Below, piece after piece: positions 36,655 to 49,132 of a stretch of DNA of 64,000 nt. Every line of letters starts with the position of its first letter. The first letter of the stretch is position 1. The notes beneath the pieces are model-generated. The model made no database searches, was not told the DNA's origin, and worked only from the letters and a program-made list of their open reading frames with translations. A program made the position numbers and the translations under genes. The DNA is from Rotaria sp. Silwood1 (Eukaryota; Rotifera; Eurotatoria; Philodinida; Philodinidae), in NCBI GenBank assembly GCA_905250075.1, contig CAJNOP010000003.1, positions 2,546,961-2,610,960 of the forward strand, given 5' to 3'.

Positions 36655-37712
36655 GTAAACTAATGTATCTTTATTTTTCTTGTTTTGTTTTGTTGTCGTA
36701 TTATTGATATGTCTTTTGTTACCTAATACATTTCTTTGGTGTTTTTTTGTATCTATATATGTGTATTGTCTACTATGTTTCTTTGTTTTTCAGATGTATA
36801 TCAGCCATGGTAATGTAATTTTATGATTCTCTTATATTGGTTACATCAATTAAGTAAGTTTATAAGAAAAAATTGACTTTGAAATATTATTTCGCTTCTC
36901 ATATAAAATAGGCTTTGATGAGAGTAGAGAAAATCTAAAATAATATAATGATCAAGAGTTAAAATCTTTATAGAGTTATAGTCATTTTCCTTAAGGTATT
37001 TGATATATTGATTTTAATACAAAGGAAATATTGAATAAAAGCACCTTACTCATTTTCCTAGCTTCTCTGTGAGTTTATTCAAGGACAGGAGAAAAACTCT
37101 TAAACTAGGATAAAAAATGTTATTACCTTTTTTTGCATTATTCTAACACTTTTATGCTGCGAATAACTAGTAGGACTGAGAAATTCACCATTACTGTTGG
37201 AGAATGATTTCTATCGCTCTATATTGTCTAAAGTTTTTTTTTTTGAAAATTCACTCCATCAGAAAAAAAGAAACATTTCTTCTAATTGACATGTTTCAGA
37301 ATATACAAAAATCGATTGTTCTTGATTGTTTTATTAATCTTACTGTATCTGTATTTATATGGTTGACTATAATGTACTCTCAGAAAAGCTGCAAGTTGGC
37401 AACGAAGAGAGTTCAATGATCCAAACCAGTAAAACAGCTAACACACACATACACAATGAGATAATCCACTCATAAAGTATTCTGTCAACCAACTCATTTG
37501 AAGTGTAAGCTCAATTGTATTGAAAGACATATACTCTTCATTGAAGCAAATTGTCATCAATCATATACTACACTACAATAAAACACTTTAACCATTCTTG
37601 TCACTAACATTCACTTGAGACCAAAAGGATTCGATACGAAAAAATGAGAAGATGAGGAGAAAATTTTTGCTCAGAGATATATATGAATTATTTGTATTTC
37701 TTCTTTTACAGA
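36655..37712. other. Intergenic, upstream of coiled-coil gene B
   Basis: About 1 kb with no supported exon. It ends with the acceptor TTTTACAG one base before the ATG of gene B, so either a leader exon lies upstream unseen or the transcript is trans-spliced. Confidence 0.4.
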
Positions 37713-39575
37713 ATGACATCAAACACTGTAATTATTGAGAATCCTCCTACCACTAATGGTCAAATATTATCTACAAAGAATAAACTAAACGAATTTTATT
37801 CAACATATAAAAGTCATTCATCATCACCGAATATTTCTCGTTCATCATCATTTTCATCAATACATTCTGCTTCATCAGCTTCATCTTATTTATCAAATAA
37901 ACCTAATTCAGATTCTTCAGTAAATAAAACAAATTCTAATTCAATATTATCTTCTAATCATCGTAAAGAATCAATATTAAAACTTCCATATCCAGTTTTA
38001 TCTGATCATCGTGATCCATCATCAATACTTGTTTTATTACAAAAAGAAACTCAAACAACATCAAAAAAAATTTCTAATGTTATTAAACAAATTGAAGATT
38101 ATGAACAACGTTTAAGATTAAATATTTATACAGATAATGAAAAAAAAACTTTTAAATATGAACGTGTTAAATTAAAACAACAATTAGATGCATTAAAAAA
38201 ACATGAACGTCGTGTTAGTTTACAAATTGATTTTATAACAACTAAAACAGAAATAAAAGGTTTAGAAGATGAACAAAAACAAACAGAAAATAATCAAAAT
38301 TCAGATGAAAGTCAACAAATAAAAATTTTATTAGGAAAATTAAAACAAAAATTAGATAAAATGAAAATTTATATGAAAACAAGAAATGAACAAATGAAAA
38401 AAATTAATAATACTACACAAAATTTAACTAATTCAAATAATAATCGAAAATCATCAATATCATCTAGTCAAAAACAGCAAAATTTTTATTCATCGTCAAC
38501 AAAAGATTTGGTAATACTCTAGATACATGATAACTATCACAAGAGTAAACTAAACAGTTTATGTATTAAAATCTATCATTTTCAAAAAGTTGACTTTCTC
38601 TAGAGAAATGCAGAGTAACTTACTCTGTACATCTCTAATTTTCTCGTGAAACTATTGATTATAAGATTAATATAATACCACACACAACGTCTAGTTCTGC
38701 ACTATTTCTATTGGTTTTGTAATAGATGTTTTTGAGAATTTGTCAAGAAAAACAAATTTAATTAAATATTTATCTAGTGTGTGTTTCGAAATGAAAACTA
38801 AATTTTTTTCATCCCATCTGAAAATTCTGTTATTATTAGTCTAGAGTGTTCACGATGGTTTTAAAATAATACGGAGATATAATTATATTTGATAAATTTT
38901 CACTCAAAAAAAAAAGTTAAAAAATATTTGACCTTGTAAAAAACGTAATTGAAGATATCTACTTTTTGTTCTTTCATATGATGATATATCATGATAAAAA
39001 TAAAATATCTGTTCTAGAACACAAATAGATTGTATGCCAATATATATATTTGTTATTATAGAATCGGAAACGTCCTTCAACTTCCGTAAATAATTGTCAT
39101 TCGAACAAACGTGTAAAACCGACAGTACCTATTATTCGTTTAACATCTCGTGTAACAAGTCATGATTTAAACAAACATACGATACAACCACCAATTGTAC
39201 GATTTATTAATAAAACAACAGATTCAACAATTACAACGATCAATTCAGCATCTCCGACAACACCAGCGTCATCATCATCAACTTTATCACCACCTTTAAT
39301 TGCAAGTACAAGTCTTGGATATACCAATAATAATCAAAATTCTCTAGAACAGGTAATTTATATTGTTTAATAAAAAATTTTATTATTTTATTTTGTTTTT
39401 TTTTTAGAATGAAATTCCATCAGTTGATGATAATGATGATGACAATGAACTTGATCTTGAACTTGATATGGATGAACTATTTAATGATGAGTCATGTTCA
39501 GAACAAACAAAACACAGATTAAAAGCCGAAAGAAATGAAATAACACGTCAACTTCAAGTCAAACAGAATACTTAA
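37713..39575 (+). CDS. Coiled-coil protein B, unknown function
   Basis: Exons 37713-38510, 39062-39352 and 39408-39575 join in phase (all phase 0) to 418 residues. The N-terminal third is a Ser/Asn-rich disordered region. YPVLSDHRD near residue 95 introduces a long coiled coil (residues about 105-225) rich in Lys, Gln and Glu. Exon 2 begins RKRPSTS and has KRVKP, a possible nuclear localisation signal. The C-terminus is acidic (DDNDDDNELDLELDMDELF) and resembles an activation domain, followed by a short basic helix. No domain family recognised. The YPV..DHRD plus coiled-coil arrangement resembles the second coiled coil of gene A immediately upstream, so the two may be tandem paralogues. Confidence 0.7.
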
Positions 39576-40981
39576 TAATAAACAATCATAAAAGGAAATG
39601 AAAATGTATATAATTTTTCTTCTTTTGTTTTTGTATGTGTTCAAATCTCGTTTTGTTTTTGCCCGGTCCTTTTTCTTTTTGTTTGTTACTATGAGCTACT
39701 GCTATTTTTTTTTTAAACTTGTCATTATTCTATTCATTGATCTAGATGATGATCACCATTCTTGTTGTTCTTCATTCTTTGACATAATATCCGTGTGTTC
39801 TGTCACTTGTAGTCGTAAAAGAAGTAAAGAAAAAAAACATGAACCATCAGTGTCATTGTAAAATGTGTGACATGATGATTGAAAACATAAAACGATTGTT
39901 GTATCGTAATGAAGGAATATTTTTGACATTGCTTTTATAGATTATTAGTTAAAAATAAAGTACGATTAATCCATCAGTATCAATTACACAAGAAAAACCC
40001 AAAAAAATCACGTATTACATTTCGTTTCATATGAATATACAAGTTAGTTGAACAGTAAATATTATTAAAATATTTCATGAAACAATACGTTCGTCACAGG
40101 GTAATATGAATAGTATTAATCTACACAGAATTATTATTCTATTGATTAAAATACGCAAGATTGAGTAGACATAGTTTATTTCTTATATTGATCAGATTAT
40201 TGATAGGGCAAGAAACATAATCGAAAAAAACTCAGCTAGATCACTAATTTACTCACGAACGTTCATATCACGAAGAAAGAATTAATAAATGCGAATGTTT
40301 GAGGAACATAATAATTCTACGTTTTTTGGATTGGTTTGTTGCAAGATATTATTTTCTAATTCTAATAGACACAAATATTTACTGTATTGAGATACTGTTA
40401 ACTAAAATAATTTGACTGATTACAAAATTATTATTAATTCATATAGTGGGAGCAATGATAAATGTTAAAAATAGAAGGTGGCACAACCAAACCTTTGAAT
40501 GTCTTCCTCAGAGATCATCTTAAAAAATAAATAGCGAGAAATACTTTTTCAGAATTTTTCATTTTTTTTTAATCTGAAACAATTTACTTATTTGAAGCAT
40601 AATTTACTAATCAAAATCAATTCATTTATCAGTTAATGATGCTGATTCTAATGATATATGATCTTTGTGTCTTGTTACAAATATCGTTGTACAAAGAAAA
40701 ACATTTGACACAACAGAAGATTGTCGTACTATTTTAGTTATCAAGAAATAATATGAAAAAGAACTATTTTTGAATAATATCAGCTGGCGCAAAAGAAAAA
40801 CGATTTTACAAGCTGCTATTCAGAGTACAAAGCACAGGAGAGATAATGATAATATTGGAGCATCATGAAAGGAAAAAAGATTTTTATCTATTTTGACATT
40901 TATTATAAAAATTTATTTTCTTGAATATATACAAATTTATATAAAGTTTGTTGTAGATATTGTTTTGTCAGAAAAACAAAG
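39576..40981. other. Intergenic, no supported gene
   Basis: 3' flank of gene B and 5' flank of the copper transporter gene. An 87-codon frame at 39598-39861 starts just past the gene B stop and is probably 3' UTR. Confidence 0.5.
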
Positions 40982-41684
40982 ATGACATTAACATTTAAAT
41001 GTTCTCAAAATAATTTTATGATCAAAAATTTAAATATTGTTTCATTTGGAGGTGAAGTATAGTTAAAAACAAAAAAAACCTATAAAAACACACATAATGA
41101 CTTCTGTTTTAGATTGTTTTGGTTCTATTATCGCATGTATGGCTTTTGCACTATTGATTGAATTAAATCGAGGTATTGATCTTTATCTTCGACATTATTC
41201 AGTAACTAGAAGTAATGTTAATTCACATCAAGCAAATACTTTATCGGAAAAAACAATCCGAAGACGACGGTATTTCGACGAGGAAATTTAGATTCTATAA
41301 GTTTCATGCTATTTCCTTCAGATTTATACTCCATTTATTACGTACTCTTGTGCATTTGGCTCAAACTGGTTTGAGTTACCTTTTAATGTTAATCGTCATG
41401 AACAATTTTGCTGGTTTTTTTCTTTCTGCTATAATTGGTACGATCATTTATTCCTTCAAATGATTTGTCTATACATTTACATATTCATTTATCTAGCTCT
41501 AGGAATCGGTTATTATCTTTTAAATGGTGTTCATCCATATACACACAGTGCTAATCATCTTCATGCATCGAATACAAATAGTGATCTTACAATTCCAACA
41601 GATGTTTTAAATGAAGATGATGAAACATCAGTCGCAACGCAAACAACTGACTCAAATCAAAGAATGACGTCGATAAACACTTGA
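40982..41684 (+). CDS. Ctr-family copper transporter (SLC31-like)
   Basis: Four exons, 40982-41051, 41113-41269, 41322-41437 and 41497-41684, join in phase to 176 residues with introns of 52-61 bp. The pattern is that of Ctr proteins: a short extracellular N-terminus, TM1 (about residues 26-42, IIACMAFALLIELNRGI), a cytosolic loop, TM2 carrying the copper-selective MxxxM as MLIVM within SYLLMLIVM, and TM3 ending ALGIGYYLL. Ctr proteins form trimeric Cu(I) channels at the plasma membrane or in endolysosomes. Two differences from Ctr1: the N-terminus is short and lacks Met/His clusters, as in Ctr2, and the first Gly of the TM3 GxxxG is Ala. The cytosolic tail is polar with no obvious HCH-type end. 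Each exon alone looks like a trivial frame, so the gene is visible only after splicing. Confidence 0.85.
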
Positions 41685-42837
41685 TAAATTTTCATACACT
41701 ATTGTCTTTGCTATTGTTGCATGTTGCTAACAACTAAACTATATACACTTTGTTTGCGTCGTTCATCTATTTTTTTGTCATATCTCAGTAATTCAATACA
41801 ATACAAATGTTGTCAATTAATTGAATATTGAGTCATGTAAATCTTCATCAATAGAAACCTTAGATATCGGGAATAAAATATATTACAGAAACAAAATAAC
41901 TACTAAAAGAATCTAGAAAAAGTTATCTTGGCATACGCCAATATGACTGATCAGTGGATGTAAACAAAGCACAGTATGGCATATCTGTTTATAATAATGA
42001 TAACACTAAAGAAAAACATATCAATACATGACATATAAAAAATAAAAGCAATCAATAGAACATGATCTTATTTGTCTGCATTAATTTAATATTAACAAAC
42101 CCTTTTAAAAGTAGAATATAAATTTTAAAACCAGTTCATCACTATAATTCAAAACTAAATCAATTATATATGCACACATCTTAATTGACTCATACTTCAA
42201 GTAAAGCATATGAGGCTCTTATTTCCTCCAAAATTGAACGCAAGACTAATCAATGAGGAATACTTAAACAAAAAAGTTTTTATTCAATACTCTACAGTTA
42301 TACACATTTAAATAATATAATAATATTTAAATCCAATCAATTTCAGTTAGAGTAATTCAAAACTCAAATGATCAATATTTTGCTAGCGATTGGTCGAGTC
42401 ACTATACTGCTTTCACACGTCAAGAATAACTCATTTAACTTCAATGAGCCATGTGTCATCTTATTAACAACAGTCTGAAACTAAACTTGCTGCTCTTTTG
42501 AAACAAGAATAATTGCAATGGCGAGTTAACACAAGGCGATGAAGGTTAACAGTCGTTGCCTATAATTGTAAAAAGACCAAGTAGACCACTATTGATTATC
42601 TTTTAAAAAGATGATACATGACTGACCGAAAAACTTTTTCTAATGTTTTAAGATACGTATATTCAAGTCATGTTATGAATCTCTTTAGCAAAGATCAAAT
42701 CGATTTAGTAGCCAAAAAACAGATGATCCTCTTTAGAGTAATGGTCCTTATTTTATTCAGATCTTAATAAGTCTTCTAGCAATAGAATAAACCCATTATC
42801 AAGCTCCCCGAAGAATCTTAGGTAACAACAAAACTGA

Positions 42838-42970
42838 TGGTGGGTATGGGATGCCAGTGTGGGTGCGAGTCTGGTTGCAGATATTGTTGTGTGTTGAATG
42901 TGGATGAATAGAAGACATTTGCATATTCGCTCACACTCAAGCTGATGCCCATAACTACACGCACACCCAT
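42838..42970. repeat. GT-rich/CA-rich fold-back patch 1
   Basis: A G-rich arm (TGGGTATGGGATGCC.., 42841-42875) is followed within 60 bp by a C-rich arm (CTCACACTC..GCCCATAAC..CACACCCA, 42930-42969) that is its imperfect inverse. Contains TGTGGG-like words. Confidence 0.5.
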
Positions 42971-43454
42971 AGCTAATAGAATTCGGCACGAAGAGCTGTC
43001 GCGTAGTTCTAGCTCCTTATAAAAGAGCTTTCTACTGATTTCTGAGCTTTACATCATTCCAAAACAACTTTTCATCAGCTAGGGTTTTTAAAAAGGAATA
43101 CTACTGCTGTCCTCATTAAGAGAAGTCATGAGAAAATAATGGTGCATAAGCCTATTTCAACCATGTATTCCATAAGTATTCATTAGATGCTATTGACGTA
43201 AAAAGTTAAAGAACACCAGTACAATTTCATGTGCTGCAAACGCTGTCAGGAAAGGCTTTTACTTAGCTTCAATTCCCTACAAATGAGCTCATTATCGGTT
43301 TAAGACTTTCGGAAGAGGACTAGTCAATTCGTTCTTCTCAAAAAAGCTTGAATCCGCTTACAAAATCGTTCAAAACAGGTAGTTGTAGCATTGTGATACT
43401 CCTGACTAGTACCAAAAAAATAGTGACTTTTGTCAGTATTCATATTTTCTATGT

Positions 43455-43630
43455 AGGATGTGGGCGATGTGTGGATGTTAGTGTGCATGTAGGCCTGAGT
43501 GAAAGCGAATGTGTATGTGAATGCAGACATACCCATATCTAGACTCACACTCACACTCCACATCTTGATTATGAGTGCATCAGCGTTGATATGTGAGTGT
43601 AAGGGTAGAACAAGAGGAAGTTCACACCCA
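43455..43630. repeat. GT-rich/CA-rich fold-back patch 2
   Basis: GATGTGGGCGATGTGTGG and further GTG words run to about 43525, then CTCACACTCACACTCCACATC (about 43545-43566) on the opposite sense, followed by further GTGAGTGTAAGGG and CACACCC words. Confidence 0.5.
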
Positions 43631-44422
43631 AATCTCGTACCTAACAGGTACATCTCACGATCACATCCTTAATGAAAAATAAGCCGTTGCATAAATAGAT
43701 CTCAAGACAAGACGAAAAACAATTAGAAGATATGGAAACTGATATGTTGTATTTTGATTCACACTGATCTCCTTTGTCATTTGACACATCTCTAACAACG
43801 TTCAATTCCATTGATACTTAAAGTTCATCCTTATAGCTAAAAATAAATTTTTAGACAATGAATAATGAAGACTTAGCATTTCTGTTTCAAAGAACACAAT
43901 GACACACCATTCTTCATGCCTGAAACATGTAATAAATCGTTGCTGGTATTGGATTACATACAAATTTCCTTCGTTGCATTTTTGAATAATTACGAATCAA
44001 TATTCGAATAACAGTTTCATTACAAAAGAATTTTTTGAACTTGAAATGTAACTTGATCACCCTAAAACATTCGTATTATAAGATGTTTTTATTATTATTT
44101 TTGATGTGTTGGTATTCGAAATTCAATTGTTGAAGTAATATGAAACCACCACTTAAAGTATCCAAAACATTTTGACTGCAACGGCTTAAGGCAGGCATAT
44201 AGTTTTTTGTGATAAATTGACCTAGACATGAAACTATATATTGTATTTGACTCGCAACCAATCAACCTGTACAAAATAAAATAGGATTTAAAGATGGCTC
44301 ACAGCAAAAACATCTTTTATTCGAAACTCGTTACTAGCTTATGTCTCAGTTTCAATAATTGGTACCACAGCAAAAGTGAGAAATCAATAGTGTAAAGACA
44401 GCTGATAATGCCTACCTTGTTT

Positions 44423-44467
44423 AGGTGTGAATGCGGGTGGGTGTAGATGAATTGCAGATTCATACCC
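44423..44467. repeat. GT-rich patch 3
   Basis: Short patch GTGTGAATGCGGGTGGGTG ending in ATTCATACCC; same composition as the neighbouring patches but with only a stub of the inverse arm. Confidence 0.4.
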
Positions 44468-46640
44468 TTTTTTTTTGATACGAAAAATTCAGACTTAGAG
44501 TAGTCTTAATAAGAGGTTTGTAATTTTTTAGATGAATGTTTCATTGACACGTGTTTCGGTTTAAGTAGTTTGTTTCGAAATATCTTAAAAATTAAACAAA
44601 TTATCAAAGTAATATTAGTAAGAAATATTCAACCAAAAAATAAAATAAAAATATTTGGTCACATAATGAACAAGTAAGGATGATGAAATAAAGAATATAG
44701 AATCACACTTAGAGAAGTCTCTATACAATTGAATGTAGATGATTAAATGAATAGGTTAATGTTAGTTTCTTAGGTTGAACATTAGCTTTATACAAAAAAA
44801 TCGATATTTTCTTTTCAATAACTGATTATTCTTGATGGAAGTGTTGCCATCGATTATTTATTTCAGCGGTGCTTCATCGATCATTGAACAGTACATCTGA
44901 TTCATCATTTTGTACTGTTACTTCACAAAATACCTGAAGCCATCGATAACTTATCTTTCGATCAAGTTCATTTACTTAATAACTATGCAAATGTCAAAAC
45001 CTGGTAGCTGTGAGTAAATACATGGGCTTCCGCAGAAGTGCAATAATAATGTTGAGTTGAAGTATTAATTGTTGATGAGTACTAACCATGTCAACAAGGA
45101 AGGAAAAAAAGTATTTGAGTATGAGTGGGTACTGTTGTAAGTAAGATATCATCTCTTTGCCTAAACCCTTTTTCTGATAATAGTACTGATTCTCAGATAC
45201 CAGGAAAATCACGAATATCTCTTCATCATGATCAAACAGCAATGATACAGTATCTGTAAATAGGCTGATGCAACTACAGAGTTTATGAGATGCACGATTC
45301 ACTGTAATTCAACTAGAAAAAACAAAAATTGTGCACAACGTGCATTCTTTGTATGGATTACTACATCTATGAAATAAGTTCGAATTGAAAAATACAAAAA
45401 CTGGTTAGTAGGCTTCGATCAATGACAGCCGATAAACTGACACATAACTCAATACAGTATAACTAGGATCTAGTCAGATGTATCTAAGATGTGTGTAGTA
45501 TTTTATAAGCTTTCAAGCGGTTTTTCTTTTATTCGTTCTCTAGATCTTTCGGATATAACATCGATAATTAAAATTTTTAAGAAATACAACTCGTTTTCCT
45601 CGTATAGGTGAAGATTCTCTCGTTTTCTTTTTCGTTCAGAAAATATTTTAAACTTCAAGTTTTAAAAGCGGCAGATACTAATAATACACACAAATATGCA
45701 ATTTTGTGCGTGCTTCATGAGACTTTCATGATCGCAAGAGGTGGAAGAGTGAAAGTGATAAGCTTCAGCAGATAATTTTAAAAGGAAAGAAGGTAATTTT
45801 TCAACCTCTATTATACAAATTTGCATCATGTTGACGTAAACAGAGGTCACTCTATTACCGCTAACTATTCTTATTACTCACTATTGATTTCTTTCTTTTT
45901 TTTCTTTCTTCTCATCTCTCATCAGTTGTTCTTCTGTGTTTCCTCTGATTCATACCGATGGTTACTTTTTTTCTCAACAGTTGTTATTTTTGATTTCGTT
46001 TCTTCTTTCTATCTTCTTTCATTATTATAATCTTTGATTTTATTTTATTCATAGAACCGCATCATCAACATCAACACACGGTAGGCATTTTATCTTTTTT
46101 ACGTTAGATGTCTCCATCGTTTAGTAGACCGAGGTCTAGATTTAATTGTCTTGCGAACTGCACTTTAGTATGAATAGTAGCATTTGTCAACAAGATTGAC
46201 TGAGAGTCTCACACATTAACAATAACCATCATTGATCGTAAATGTGAGAACATTGAATGGTATTAGTTTTCATGCATGATTCATCATAGTCTGACGTATT
46301 TCTCGAATTGCTAAGTCCTGATATGTCAGATCATGATGAGTGTGCTCTTATTCGATAGTGCAAGTCAGCATCCACTAGACTTCAACAAAAGAGCACTTAG
46401 ACGTCAGTTGATATGAATCTTTTCTGTTTTTCAAAGGTTACGTGGTGTTCCACGTATTCTATTGTAGTGTTGGGGAACCTTTTAAAGATTTTAATTGATC
46501 CCTTTTGGAAAGATATATTACCATTCCATAGGATTTTTCAAATTTAATTCGGCGTCTAAATGACGTCGGTTGGACAAGGTTGTAGGCCAAATCTATTTGG
46601 CGAACAATTACATTCAGATCTATGATATGCTAAATCTTCA

Positions 46641-46730
46641 AGGGTGTGGATGGTTGTGTAAGCGGGATGAAAGGTTACATGTGAAGTTTCCCTTGATGGA
46701 TCCATCCACCAACCTACCCATCCATTCAAA
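46641..46730. repeat. GT-rich/CA-rich fold-back patch 4
   Basis: GTGTGGATGGTTG (about 46643) and CCATCCACCAACC (about 46702) are near-perfect inverse arms 45 bp apart, followed by TACCCATCCATTC. Confidence 0.5.
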
Positions 46731-48140
46731 CTCTGCTATTGAAATTAAAAATCATCAATGCAAGAAGTTTTCATTTCTGTAGATGAGGTGGCACTCATCA
46801 ATCAACCGTGCATATAATTACTTAGGTATGATCTGCTCCAAAGACAAGCTCAGTAAGCCCTGACATTGACTTTATTTCCCAATGTTGGACTTTATATTTA
46901 CCAGTTGCAACTTTTGTTTTTTTGCATTTTTGTGTTGGTGACGGCGATAAGACATTCGTCATGTGATTTCACAACATCAAGAAGAAAAAAACATAGGAAG
47001 AAAATAAATAAAGTCGACATAGAACATTTTCTGCAGTGAGTAGTATGCAGCGAGTGACTGTAAATCATATCAAGTTTTTTTCTTCATTAGTATTTCAACC
47101 AAGCGCATAAGGGTTTCAATAGGTAGGTACGCAGAAATGAGAATTCATGGACAAATATCGTACTCTTAATTACTTACAGCATACAAATTTTGGTTTAATT
47201 TGCAATGCTTTAAGAATTCTGTTCACGAAACAGCTTGTGTATATCGAAAACTGAGATAATAACGTTTCTTTACCCTAACATGTAGACTAATAGATGGTGC
47301 ATTTAGAGTATTGAACACTGATTACGTAGAAAACGTTTGTGTAAGTTATCCTTATGATTTGAATTTGATGTACACTTGGATTATCATATAGAGCGGAAAT
47401 AGAATGAAAATCTGGATGTTGTTAAATATTAGCTGCAAATGTCAAGAAGAAATATTTCTGACATGAGTTCAAGCTCATATTATATAGAGGAATGAACAGC
47501 ATAAGTGACACCGTAAAATGTCGAAGATTGAAATTCATTTTATCTAGTCTTTATTAGAATAGTTGTTCGCGTTTAGTTAGAGAATAAACTGATGTTGTCG
47601 AAGTATTGCGTTTATCTGATCACCATAAAATGAAGTGGTTATGATTAATCGAATGCTGATAAAGTTGATGAATTAGAACGTACCATAACATTCAAACAAT
47701 GTAAGTATTATAATTGCGGTCGTAATAAATTGGCATGCATTTAGCAGAGTAATTACCTAATGCGAGTTATAATATAAATGAAGCTCAAAAAAAAAAATCA
47801 AAAGGGTCGCAAATTCGGAAAATCATTAAAAAAAGCTATTTCTTCATTTATCATTTATGATAGCTATGATAAACGACGACGATTCATCGTATGTTTTCTG
47901 AAACAAGAAGTTTGAAATGTATATCAACAATTTTTTTATTAGGTGTGTTTGATATGATTTTTTTTGTTATTTGAAAAGAGTATTCAGGATTGTCAAACGA
48001 TTTTTCTCTGCAGTTTTAACAGAAAACATACGTGCATAGTTGCTGAGCGACCTGCCGCAGCATAAGAAAGCAGAAATTCTTTAGTCTTACAAAGAAGTTA
48101 TTTCAATAATTCTATGTTGTTGTCTTTTTATAGTGTTACC

Positions 48141-48857
48141 ATGAAGATATATATCAAAACATATATTGGAAAAGAACAAATCTTCCAGTTTGACGTCGAG
48201 CTATCTACTACTACAATTAAACAGCTAAAACAACTGATTTGTGAAAAAGTTAATATTAATGAGAAAGATTCACAACATGTGTATTTCATTTTCGACGGTG
48301 ATATACTCAACATTGATGAGGAAACATTGATGTCTTATGGTGTAGAAGAGAAATCTCGACTAGAACTCGCTGAATCTAGTGAAGATAGTTTTCGTGATCC
48401 AGGTATCCTAGGTGGTTGTGGAACGAAATTTGTCAATGTCAGCAATAATGAAGGATTAAAACGATGTGAATGGGCTAAAACGGCTCCAGAATGGCGAAGA
48501 GTGCGTGGCGGTTTGGTTTTTGAGGGTAAATGTACGAATTCGACGTGCAAAGCAAAAAACGACATCGTCGCTATATCAATGGGTTACCGAACATTCGATG
48601 TTGTATGCGATAAAGATATTGCCAAAACTGTATGTCCTATATGCAAACAATATGTTCAACCAACAACCTGTGGCTTCAACAATTGCTGGTGGAGATTTGA
48701 GGGTATGAAACGGGATGGAGAGGGTAAACCACCCCAGTTTTGTCAAAGCGACTGGAAACAAGCTGATAATGCATATCATTATTTCGATAAAAATATAAGT
48801 GGAGAGGTTACATGGCTTCGGCTCACGCTCGAAGTGGTTAAAAAGATTCCTTCGTGA
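48141..48857 (+). CDS. Ubiquitin-like domain plus Cys-rich zinc-binding-like domain protein
   Basis: Single-exon frame of 238 residues. Start chosen at 48141 because an acceptor TTTTATAG ends 7 bp before it; an ATG at 48114 would lie in the presumed intron. Residues 1-75 form a ubiquitin-like fold (MKIYIKTYIGKEQIFQFDVE..TTIKQLKQLI...YFIFDG..SYGVEEKSRLEL) without a C-terminal diglycine, so it is not a conjugatable modifier. The second half carries paired cysteines (C131/C136, CPIC 165-168, TTCGFNNCWW 176-184), likely one or two metal sites, and the block GKPPQFCQSDWKQADNAYHYFD, which I recall as a recurring partner of ubiquitin-like domains in protists, fungi and bdelloids. Its role is unknown; ubiquitin-pathway binding is inference. 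Intronless and isolated in a gene-poor region, so foreign origin is possible. Confidence 0.75.
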   Translation: MKIYIKTYIGKEQIFQFDVELSTTTIKQLKQLICEKVNINEKDSQHVYFIFDGDILNIDEETLMSYGVEEKSRLELAESSEDSFRDPGILGGCGTKFVNVSNNEGLKRCEWAKTAPEWRRVRGGLVFEGKCTNSTCKAKNDIVAISMGYRTFDVVCDKDIAKTVCPICKQYVQPTTCGFNNCWWRFEGMKRDGEGKPPQFCQSDWKQADNAYHYFDKNISGEVTWLRLTLEVVKKIPS

Positions 48858-49070
48858 TGAAATTGTATTTTCTTATTCACGACTTAATTTATTACTAATG
48901 CTAGTTTGCATATTAAAGATGTTTATCATGGATCCAAACAAAACAAGTCGTGATCTTTGTCGGAGACAAAATAACTTTTTCATCAATGATTATTTTATAA
49001 ACTAAATATAAGTAATCATTCTATGAAACGAGAAAAGTCGAAGTTTAGTTTTTCACCTAAAATAACATCT

Positions 49071-49132
49071 TCACCAACACTCACATATACTCACATACAC
49101 AACGACAGCTGCAGCAACACCCACATTCACAT
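49071..49132. repeat. CA-rich patch 5
   Basis: CACCAACACTCACATATACTC followed by ACAACGACAGCTGCAGCAACACCCACATTCACATCC style sequence, described by its CA words; the inverse sense of the GT-rich patches elsewhere in the window. Confidence 0.4.

Larger units (their letters stand above)
41685..48140. other. Gene-poor region with GT/CA-rich fold-back patches
   Basis: About 6.5 kb without a convincing gene. It contains four of the six GT-rich/CA-rich patches annotated separately. Open frames near 42.8, 43.4 and 45.0-45.3 kb are low-complexity shadows of these patches or lack support. The last bases before 48141 form a pyrimidine tract and acceptor TTTTATAG. Confidence 0.5.

Noticed and set aside
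43324-43653. 109-codon minus-strand frame rich in His, Thr and Ser
   Set aside because: It is the shadow of GT/CA-rich patch 2.
44994-45302. 102-codon minus-strand frame
   Set aside because: Intact but without Met-led domain, signal peptide, splice partners or recognisable motif; kept as intergenic.
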